DNA of 64,000 nucleotides, from assembly GCF_023101765.2 (NCBI RefSeq), contig NC_064235.1, forward strand, positions 6,259,501 through 6,323,500. The letters run 5' to 3'. Numbering within the stretch: the stretch's first letter is position 1; the number at the start of each line of letters is the position of its first letter. Origin of the DNA: Spodoptera frugiperda. Its lineage: Eukaryota > Arthropoda > Insecta > Lepidoptera > Noctuidae. Position numbers and translations under genes: made by a program. The notes under the pieces are model-generated. The model was not told where the DNA came from, did not search any database, and worked only from the letters and a program-made list of their open reading frames with translations. Below, in pieces: positions 36,301 to 48,300 of this stretch.

Positions 36301-39300
36301 TGAGCCGGCAAACAAGCAGGCGGATCGCCTGATGGGAAACAATCCTCGCCGCCCATGGACATCCGAAACACCAGAGACGGGCCGGCCTTTTGAGGATTAG
36401 GAATTTAATGGTTGTTGGGGAATCGGGAAATGAGAAGATTGGGAAGGGGGGATAATTGGGCCTCCTGTAACCTCGCTCACACAACGAAAGCGTTATTTCA
36501 CGTCGGTTTTCAGTGAGGCCGCGATATCACTCCGGTCGAGCTGGCCCAGGAGTGCCGAAGCATGGCTTTCTCACACTTGAAATATTATACTTAAGCCTTG
36601 GTATGTCGGAACGCAGATCTACGCTAGGCAATGTGTTTTCTATTGTGTCTTGTATACCGACAGACAAGAGGTTAATTATGTTAAATAATAATTAAATAAT
36701 TGAAGTTAAGTGGTATCTATTTATGTGTGCTATATATAATGTATTAATTGATACGTATGTATGTACAATACGTTAATGTGTCGTGTGTATGGTTTACATT
36801 GCAATCGAATCGGACGGCCAGCCGCTAGATCGTCCGCCTGCGTCGAAGGTATACTAACTAAAGCATATATTCTAGTATATAAATAACAATATTATAATAT
36901 ATATGTGTGGTGGTAGTGCATGAGTTGATGCTCGTGAGCCAGGTCTCGCCACTCCTGGAAATATGGACACCACTTTTAATAAATTTAACAAATGTGTTTG
37001 CCTTACTGATAGAATGCTGTAAATCTTCTGAAATACTGAACAGATATATGCACATAAGGTTTTACACTGACATGGTCACTAACACTATCATTAGAACTTG
37101 AGACGGGATATTTACCATGTTTATTTATGTTACGTTTGTTTCCGATATTTCGACACTGTTGCAAGCGTCATGATCACGGATGAACTCCATGTTAGTGACC
37201 ATAAAACCGATAACCGTAAAATAACCGATTTTTTCTCCATCAAATGATGTTTATAAGGTAATTGGTAATTTGTGATTAGATTGATGTGATAGAGTGATTA
37301 GACTTGGTCTGAGACTTACTGCCACACTCAGAGTTATTTAATGGTTACTTAAACCATTCCTTAGTAACAATTTTGTATCGAAAGCAACTGCTAAGGACTG
37401 GGTTAAGTAACCATTAAATGACTCTGAGTGTGGCAGTTAGAGGTTGTAACTGGCTTGGCACATTTAAAAAAGGTTGATATATTTGTAAACTAATGTCGCC
37501 AATGTTGATTGTCCAGGAGCCGCGCAGCTCGCATATACCTATGGAGGAAGATGACTCTACCTCCGTCCGCTCAGCCGACACGCCGGACGTCAAGAGTGAG
37601 TATACTAAGCATCACTATCATCAGCCTATAAGGGGCCATCCATAAATTACGTCACACAAATTTCATGACTTTTGACCCCCTCCCCCGTCCTTGTCACAAT
37701 TGGTCACATTTGTGAGACCTCCCCCTCCCTAGTGTGACGTCACATTTTATAATTTTACATCTAGATTTTTTTGAGTTTTTCGATAATAGTTCCAAGTTCG
37801 TGTTTTAACAGTTAGATTATAATAATTGAAATGTGATGTCACGAAATGTAACCCCCTTATCACATAAAGTCACACTTTGTCCCCCCCAAGCGTGTGACGT
37901 TATTAATTGATGGCCCCTAAGTGGTCACTGCTGACCAACGGTTGAGCATTAATCACCACGCTTGCTCAATGCGGGTTGGCATACTAAAGCCCGAATACTC
38001 AAACGCTACTCAATTTTAAGTTGTACTTAAATATCGTGCTATCTCTGTCATTTTATAAAGAATTGATAGTGACAGAACTACATTTGAGAGCGTCTTAAAA
38101 TTTAGTAGCGTTTGAGTATTCGGACATAAGTATTAACTATTTAATTGTAATCGTATTAAAATACTAAGCCTTCTTCGACATCGGTCAAAGCAGATTTCGC
38201 TGTAACTTTGTGTGAATGACCGTCTATAGCTATAGAATAAAAGAAGGTCATGACAAAATTGAAGTTAATTTTGAAAGCCACTCAAGAAAAGTTTTCCTCT
38301 GATCGATCTTAGTGTTATTGATTGGATTTGTCAGTATATAGACTTCTTAAAGTATATAAGGGTGCTCAATCATATTTATTGGTACACATAGCTTAGCACT
38401 GGTGGAAACGGGTTTAACTAAGATATGTTTTTATATGGAAAGATGCGTACTATGGATTTCTTCCTCATCGATACATGGATGAATGTCTTCCTCGCACAGC
38501 TACATAGCTTAGTAAAGGATCACATAGTTTCACAGCCTATCTATTACATTGAAGTGTATCCATGAGGATAGGTGGCAGAAGGAAACAAACGTTTGTTCTC
38601 ACGTCCGATTTATTAATGAATCATTATATCAATACAGAGCGGTTCAAAATCAGATTACTTAGTTACTAGAATATTAATGCTATGCTTGCAAAACGTGACC
38701 TGTTATTGCACCGACGACTGTCTTAATGGGGATCAGTAAAGGCATGTCCTTACAACATCTTCGTAGTGTGGCTACGTAGCACACGTTGAAAAGCACTCTT
38801 AGTTTTTATATTAAGGACGCGTTCTCATAATTGACAGGTATCGAATCGCATCACTACATTGACACGACTCTCGACAATACACACATACGCACGGATAGCT
38901 GCGGAAATTATGACAAAATGAACTTGATACTTTGAAAGTTTGAATATTTTCTTACTTTCTTTTTTAATATTTTTATTTTGTTTAGTGCGTGCGTAGACTC
39001 AAATGTTTTGTGTTATCTGTTGTTCAATTCCGTTCAGTGCCGAATTTGGGCTCGGATTATTCGATTGGTGTCATTTTCATAGTTTTCGGAAAGTAAGCGT
39101 TCGAAATCAAAAATCAAATGGTGCCAACGCAAAACTAACTTTTTACATGCTTTTATTTAGTTTCATATGTAAAGGATGTATGTATGTGTGTTTGTTTGTA
39201 TGTTTCTATATAACCGACCTCTTCCAACTCGATTTTTACCCATTTTAAACGGACCGATTTCGTTCAAACTTTGTAGACTTATCAAGGACCGGTGGCAAAT

Positions 39301-42300
39301 TAATACCTCGTAGAAATTAATCAAGGGTCAGGAATCCCTGACGTGGACACTTAACAGCCCAGATGAACCTGAAGAGATATGAATATACTATCTTAAGAAA
39401 AGTTGTTCAGCGTGATGAGCACATTTTAGCGCCATACGAAAATCGAGGATGTAGAATCCCTGACATGGACTCCAGCCCAGCCGAACCTGAAGAGATTTGA
39501 ATATACTTTCAAGAAAAGATATTTAGCGTGATGAGCACTTTTTCGCCATATCTTCTATACTGATTATTCTCATAACAATACTAAATTTTCCGCCTACTGT
39601 TAGTATTAATATTAAAATTATTTTGTTCGGTTCATCACAAAAACATGTTTTTAAGTTTTTTTAATCTACAATGTGATAGGGGTGGGACTTCTAACCCGTT
39701 AAGGCTGAGTACTACATCTAATTTTATCAACAAAAAAATTATATGGGGGTTGAACCCCTAATTGAAAATATTGAAAAATTGAGATTTTTTCGGTAAAAAT
39801 AATTCACAAATGATTTTTTTCTCACCAAAACATTATCAAACATTTGAAAAAAGTAATGAATTAGTTAGCCAAGGTTATTAGCTACCGTTTGTCGTTTTTT
39901 TTTGTTTCTACGACGCATACAACCTTTGATATCAAAAAAAGTAAAAAAAATATTAAAATTGCCATAATTTTAAGGGGGCCCTTCGACCCCCGACTTTTGT
40001 CGATAAAATTAGATGTAGAACTCAGCCTTAACGGGTTAGAAGTCTCACCCCTATCACATTGTATATTTTATTATGGTTTTATATCAATGGTTTTCGGGGT
40101 CGCCAAGATAAAAAAAAAACAATTATGGTAACGAACGTGACAAGACCTGGGTGGAACAAACAAAGAAAATACATAAAATAAATTAAACATCAATTCTTTA
40201 TTTTCACGATATTTGTTTGAATATGCGAGGAATGAGCCCGTAAATTCATATTTCTTGCCTGTCTTGGGTCAATTAATTCCGGAAGAAGACAATTTTTATA
40301 AAATCGAATGATTCACTCCGTATTCGATATTAGCGACCCCAAAAACCACAACAATGACACTCATGTCGAAAAATGACAATGCCAGAATCTCTATAGAGCT
40401 TTGTCCCACCAAAAAAATATAGTGTAGAGACATGCCAAATGTAGCATTCTATTGCTGCTCTATTAGTGATAACTAAAAACATGATTAAAAGCCTTTAGAT
40501 CTTGCGGTTTCTATATGAATCTAAGTACAAAATATTACATTTAGGTTAGGTTAATTGCAGTTATAATGGTAGAAATAATTAAATTACAATGCTATCATAG
40601 GGTGTTTAGCTATGAAAGGAAGGAATGTCATCACTCATCACCAATATCACCTTTAGTAATCCTACTTTAATTCATAATCATAACGAAACAACAATGTAAA
40701 CAGAACAGACAGAGCGATTGTCAAATAATGACTTTTTGGACATAATGACACACGCACGCCAATGAGGTTTCGTTACATCTAATCACTAACGTTCAAACAC
40801 GAAATCATAATTATAATATGCATTCATTATAATATTATATATTATAAAAAAAAATTAACTAGCAGTATGTATTAAAACCAAATTCATATTAAAATTCGTA
40901 CACATTACATTAATAAATCTTTTTTTTATTGAATTATTCGTTTTGTTCCTTGTGCAAGCGTACTAAGAAACGCAGAGGGTCGCGATAAATACAGGAAATA
41001 GGCCTTGGGTTTTTAAAATTCTTTTTATTTCCTAATTTTTATCCGCAAGTTTATCAGAATAATAATTAAGTAACCAAGGGTCTTATTTTAATTGCATAAT
41101 TTTGATTAATTTACATTTTTTGTACATTGATGAAATTAAGTGGGGCAGGATCTGGCATGGTCATTTAAATATTTATGTCGGCGCCATCTTGAACTTAGAT
41201 TTTCACTTTATATTCGTTATAAGCGACCCCAAAAACCATGAAAATGACACCCATGATGGAAAGTTGGCAAATCTAGTCGGCGCCATCTTGGATTTTGATT
41301 TTGACTCCATATTCGCTATAAGCGACCCCAAAAACCATGAAAATGACACCCATGATGGAAAGTTGGCAAATCTTGTCGGCACCATCTTGGATTTTGATTT
41401 TGACTCCATATTCGCTATAAGCGACCCCAAAAACCACGAAAATGACACCCATGATGGAAAGTTGGCAAATCTAGTCGGCGCCATCTTGGATTTTGATTTT
41501 GACTCCATATTCGCTATAAGCGACCCCAAAAACCATGAAAATGACACCCATGTTGGAAAGTTGGCAAATCTTGTCGGCGCCATCTTGGATTTTGATTTTG
41601 ACTCCATATTCGCTATAAGCGACCCCAAAAACCATGAAAATGACACCCATGTTGGAAAGTTGGCAAATCTTGTCGGCGCCATCTTGGATTTTGATTTTGA
41701 CTCCATATTCGCTATAAGCGACCCCAAAAACCACGAAAATGACACCCATGTTGGAAAGTTGGCAAATCTTGTCGGCGCCATCTTGAATTTTGATTTTGAC
41801 TCCATATTCGCTATAAGCGACCCCAAAAACCATGAAAATGACACCCATGTTGGAAAGTTGGCAAATCTTGTCGGCGCCATCTTGGATTTTGATTTTGACT
41901 CCATATTCGCTATAAGCGACCCCAAAAACCATGAAAATGACACCCATGATGGAAAGTTGGCAAATCTTGTCGGCGCCATCTTGGATTTTGATTTAACCTC
42001 ATGTTCAAATAATATAACGAAACATTCTATATTCAGTAAAGTGTTGCTCGTACAGAATGTGTAAAAAAAAACATACAAACAGCCGAACATAGTACCTCCT
42101 CCTTTTTCTGAAGTCGGTAAAAATATCAAGATTGGTTTGTGAAGTATAATATCAAATATTTTGTACTCGTACAGCGATCTTTTTCAAGGCCATTTTTTGT
42201 AACAGGCGACGCAGCGTCCACCCACGACAGCGCTCGAGCGCAGACTGAAATTTCATTTGACATTTTCTATCCAATAAATCTAAATAGTAAACAAATAAAA

Positions 42301-45300
42301 TAACCCTTATTGCTACGCTTTAAAGTTGATGTCTGACAGCAAAATAGGAGAAAAAATTAAACGGGAACTTTTATTTATTTCCGAGACAATTTGAAATATT
42401 TTCGTAATTTTTTCCCATAGTATAATTTTTGATTATGTCTGCTTCCCCGGGATATTTTTTTGAGATTCAGAATTATGCGTGTAGTAGCAGTAAAATGTTC
42501 CTAAACTCAACCCTTTTTTGTCAATTTTGTGTGAAGAGGTAAAGAAAAATCGTGTTTGCAATAATAAAATATAACTTTTTTCACATTACAAATCAATATT
42601 TTGGAGATAAAGAAGTGATCTATCTATTGTAATTGTTAGTTATGTTCAGTTAAGTTTCTTTTGGTCGTAATATGTACTGAAAAATAGCTTATTTACGTCA
42701 GATTTGAGAACGCGTCCTTAATTCTACGACTACTTCACAGCGAGTATGAATTTTTATAACCTATTTTTACTCACGCAGTGTCGGAAGAGCCCACAGCGGG
42801 TACGACCCCGGTGGGCACGGCGCGGCGCGCGCCCCCATCCCCGGCCGCGCCCCCGTCGCCCGCGCCCGCGCCCCCCGCCCCCGCCGCCGCGCCCTCGCCC
42901 CCCGCCCCCGCGGCCGCGCCCCCCGCCACCAAGCGTCCACACGAAGACGAACACCCGCCTGCTGACAGGAAACCACCCGTAAGTACATTATACTTTTTTA
43001 TTTATTTATTATTAAAGGTTCACCAACAGCTTTTGTATAAAGAATATTAATTACAGTAAATACATATCAGTTTTGGGCTTATACAGTCGCCAATTATAGG
43101 TTAACCAGCATTATATATATACAATGTGATAGGGGTGAGACTTCTAACCCATTAAGGCTGAGTACTACATCTTATTTTATCGACAAAAGTTGGGTGTCGA
43201 AGGGGTCGAATCCCCTCCCCTAAAAGTTATGGCTATTTTAATATTTTTTTTACTTTTTTTGATATTTTAGGGAACAGAGAGTAAAGTTCCCTAAGAAAAG
43301 GAGGATCCTCCGACCAGGCGAGGTGATCAGCCTGGCGGGCTTTCTGCCCAACTGTTGTTCGTTGGGATTTTCTATCCGTGTTAATTCGCAGGTAAACTTC
43401 ACATGTGCGATGCAGGATATTTATGACGTCATCCGTTGATTTGCTCGTCGATAGTCTATGTGCGACTACTGTCATCTGTCACTTGTCAGAGTGTCGCCAC
43501 AATATCAAAGGTTGTATGCGTCGTAGAAACAAAAAAAAACGTTAAACGGTAGCTAATAACCTTGGCTAACTAATTCATAACTATTTTCATATGTTTGATA
43601 ATGTTTTGGTGAGAAAAAATTATTTTTACCGAAAAAATCACTATTTTTCAATATTTTCAACTAGGGGTTCACCCCCCATATTATTTTTTTGTCGATAAAA
43701 TTAGATGTAGTACTCAGCCTTAACGGGTTAGAAGTCTCAACCCTATCACATTGTATATAGCATTATCTATACTTGGGAGCAAAGAAACTTTATTATAGTC
43801 AAGTTATACAAACCAGTATAAACTGACCGTCCAATGTGTGGAAAGATTGTACCCAATATTAAATACTCAATTTTTTTAGGCTTTCTATGTGTAAGGCTTA
43901 GGTGGTAAACTAAACTAGGACACAATGTGGACCCTGTCGGGCACAACGATATAAGCTGTACACAAGTAGACCATAATAAACTGGCTTTGTATAACTCGAT
44001 CTGTAATTAAAAGGCTTAATACCAGTTAATGGTAATCTTAAATAAAATCTGTTCGCTATTTATTAAACAATGTCTTCTTTACAGGCACCAAAAAAAGAGA
44101 AAGGCCCGGCCCCCTTACCCCCTTCATCGACATCGACATCAACCCCCCCTACCCCTACGAGCGCCGCTCCCCCCACCGCCACGACTCCCGCCCGCAAGCA
44201 GCCCGCGCCGCCCCCTCCAGTGCCACCGCCTACTACAGCTCGGCAAGCGTCCCCCTCGCCGTCCCGCACCCCGTCCCCCACTCCCCCTCAGACTCCCTCG
44301 TCGTCCCCCGCAAGAGAGGAAGTCGTGGATACCGCTACTACTGGCAAGCTGATTGTAGACCAGGTATGTTGAAAAAAAAAACATTTTATATAAATCTCAT
44401 CATTATTTTATTATTACTCAGATTAGAGCAATTAATTAAATTTAATATTAGAATAATACAACAAGAAATGAGATGAGTGAGGTTCGATTCCCTGCTCGGA
44501 TAATGTCCTATTGGTATTGTGACTATCGTGAGACATACTCCACTATTGGGCTTAAACATTCTTAGTGCTAGCATGGAATGAACTACAAAAAACAACAAAA
44601 ATAAAAAACTGTAATAATGATATTACATCATAATCCAGATATATTTTAATTGGAACTTAAAACGGTATATTTACCATGTTTTTCAATTAATATGACCGAT
44701 ATTTCGGCACTACTGTTAGTGACCATGTCAATTTAAAAACAGATATATTTTTCTTTTGAACTTTGCCATGCAGTTGGATTTTGTCCTGTGTCGTGGGTGC
44801 GTTTACAAACATACAAGTTCAGCCAGTTACCCAACCACCGCAAATACCTATTAATCAATTATAATCAAATTAAATAAATAAATAAACCAATTTCCACACA
44901 GGTATGCAGAGACGCAGAAAAAGCAGTAGCAGAGAACAAGAAAACCGAAGCAATAGCCAAGCACGAACCAAAACTGTCCGAAACGGACAAACAAACCGAC
45001 ATACAAACAAAACAGAACAACGTAGAAGATAACAAAGTCAAAACAGAGATAGAGAGTGACAAAAGAGAGTCGGAGTCAGAAAAAAGAGAGTCGGATAAAA
45101 GAGAGATAGAAAAGAGAGAGTCGATAGAGAAGACTGGTGTAGAAGTAAATAGAGTGAGCGCAGAAGTTAGTAGGTTAGAGAAGATTGAGAAGAGTTTCTC
45201 ACGGTCCGGTTCTACGGATGATGAGGATAAGAGAAGAGAGGGTGATAGGAGATCGCAGCATAATGCTGTGGAGATTAGGCCTGTTACGGTGAGTGCATTT

Positions 45301-48300
45301 TTTTTTCTTTCTTATTTTTTTTTTAAATGTCGATGATGAAATCATCAGCTTGCCCAAATATAGTCTTGGTCAAATATAGTCATTGGTATTGCACCCCTTT
45401 CTTGACGAAAGATAGATTTGATATTTGGTACACACTCTTAGGTTTTTTCCACCAGAGAAGTGTGCAGTGCTATGTAGCTATGCTACGAAGATGTAATAGC
45501 TAAGCTGTGAAACTATGTGACAGTTTCCACTGATACTAAGCTATGTAGCCATGTGAGAAAGATCCGCACCTCAATAGATAGTAGTGAAACCATCCATAAT
45601 ACGCATCTATCCATATAAAAAACATACCCTAGCTGAGTCTGTTTCTACCTGTATTAAGTTAGTGTACCATTGAATATGATTAATGGAAGCCAAACGCATC
45701 CACAGCAACGTAGCATAGCACATCACTGGTGGAAAAACACTCTTGTAGCATCTTTAACTGCCAAACTAAGAGTTATTTAATTTTTACCTAACCATGGCCT
45801 TAATATAGCTTACAGTCCAAAATTCTTAGTAAGGAATAATTGTAACTTTGTAAGTAAACATTAAATGTCTCTCAGTATGGCAGTAAGTGTTATATTCATG
45901 TCCTAATATTAATTAAGTTATAATTCTTGCCTCCAGCCCCCACAACCCAAAGATTCACCATCGAAGCAGCCGAAGCCGACGGTAGTTGTCCAGCCGGTGA
46001 CGCCGGTGGTGGTGGCCGTGAAGGACAGCGTGGTGGTGGTGGAGCCCAACAGCCTGGCCGCCACGCCCGCCGGCCTCGTCACCGTCACCACCACACACCC
46101 GCCCGTACTCAGCACCGCCGCCACGGTCAGTGTGAGCCCATCCGTTTCTAGGCCTCGGCATTAATTTTACTTACGAGCCTTAGCTATTAGTCAAAGTCAA
46201 AGTCAAAATTATTGATTTCAAATAGATCAGGAAGGCATTTTTGAACGTCAAAGCAATGATGTTCATTTAGCAACTTATGAGCGTTAGTTATTAGCCACGA
46301 GATTTTATAGATTACTGCTTGATTTGTTCCTTGTTTATTAGGGTCAAAGATTTATACAAGCTTTATACACTAAGTGTGTATACATACATCCTGTATGTAT
46401 GTATGTATACATCCTGTATGTATACACACTTAGTGTATAAAGCACAAATGCAATTATGACGCAAAAATAGCATTACTTACTACTGATAAAACTACCAAAA
46501 CTACCATGTTTAATAAAGAATAACTCTGAACGGACTAAGATTTGGAACTTGGCGCCATAGTAACTTTTATTCAGCTCAAAATTACCTATCCAATGATGTA
46601 ACACACATAGCTATTGGAAGTGGGACCAGACTTTATAGAAACTCTGGCATCATCCTTTAGTAATTGGAAGTTCACCCTTTTCCTGACTGACTGACAGGTC
46701 GATCTGAGGCTTTAGTACGAGTTTGCTTTACTTTTAACGATTATAAGTTTTTAAACTGACATGGCCACTGATACTAAGATTGGAACTTGAGACGGAATAT
46801 CAGTTCATCCGTAAACAGTGTCGAAATATCGGAATCTCATAATAATGGATAAACATGGTAAATATCCCGTCTAAAGTTCTAACTTTAACGATTACTCTAA
46901 ACTATCGATCGATTACTTTAAACGTAAAACAAACTTGTATCTAGGGTAACTACACATACATATCTTAGGTATTTATGACATTTATTATTGAACACAGCTC
47001 CCACCAAACGCGGTGACGATATCGACGACGCCGCCGATCGCGGACGAGGTGGTCATCGTCGGCGCCGGCTCCTCCTCGGACGATGACTGCTTCGCGCCGT
47101 CCTCGCTCGACTCATTGGACTGCACGCATTATAGCGGTAAGTGAATAAAATACTTGTATCTTCTTTAGTGTTGCCATACCATAGGCGGCGCCGATTGCTT
47201 ACCATGGTGATCCGTCTGGTCAAAAAATATGAACATTTTAAACCTTCAAAAGGCAATGCATTTATCTCTTCAGGCGGGGCTATCTCTTGATCCAATTCTA
47301 ATTGATCGTCATTGACATTGTGTCGTACTCTTGAGTTGCAACACTAGCGCCCATTGCATCCGTATTGTGATGATATTAAATGAACTGTATATTATTTTTA
47401 TGGATATTAAATGGTATAATCCGGTAAACGAGCAACCGGATCACCTGATGGTAAGCAATCGCTGCCGTTCATGGACACCCAACACACCAGAGACGTTACA
47501 AGTGCGTTAAACCTATATTAGTCTTTTAAATAATACTAATTTTGACTCTTATGTCGTCTAGAAAAAACCCGCGGCCGTCGCCTGGACAGCAGCGAGGTGC
47601 TGATCCTCAGCCCCACGGCGGCCGCCACCGACTCTGGAGTCTTCGACGACAGCGTCACCAATGGACTGCATCTGGTAAGTTTTTCACTATTCATTACAAG
47701 CTACTCCCGCGCATTTTCACCTGGCTATCTGCTCGACTCCTTTTGATCGTAGCGATCCTCCCGGAGCTGCGGACTACCTAGCGGGTTTACCGGGGCTCCG
47801 GCTTGAAAAGCAGGAGAAGGAACGGAGTGGTTTTTAGTCAGTAAGAGTCTGACACTCCCTCTCGCCTCGCCCAAGGCGGGAGAAATCATTGGATGATTTT
47901 CCACCCTCAAAAAAAAAGCGTGTTGATCCTCAACAAATAGACTATTCAACATAAAAAATAATATATATTCAAATTGGTACATTGGTTTAAGCGTGAAGAA
48001 AATATAGAGACGTGAATTACTTTCATATTTATTTAATTTTTCACCCACTACTCTGCCCCAATTGGTCGTAGCTTTATGTTTTATAGCCAAACAATTAGAA
48101 TTATTAAATTCGTACCAGTAGTTCCGGAGGTTAGAGAGTTCAAACCAACTCTTCAGCTTTATATATTAGTATAGATATATAGATTAACCATTTCTAAATC
48201 TTCCACAGGACACATCCCACGTATCAGTAGTGACGGTGGGCAACGAAGAGATCCGGGTTCGAGACTCGGCCGCGACACACATCGCGCTCGGCTCTGTCAG

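Noticed and set aside
41102..42129. Long open frames on both strands of the 99-bp array as genes
   Set aside because: Both strands are open because the unit lacks stops and its length is a multiple of three; there are no flanking gene signals.
42754..42988. Arg/Gly-rich frames on the minus strand
   Set aside because: Shadow of the GC-rich Pro/Ala slik exon on the plus strand.
46131..46161. Alternative donor GTGAGC for the Val-rich slik exon
   Set aside because: Its use would leave the exon in a phase that does not fit the exon at 46998; the GTCAGT donor after 46125 keeps the frame.
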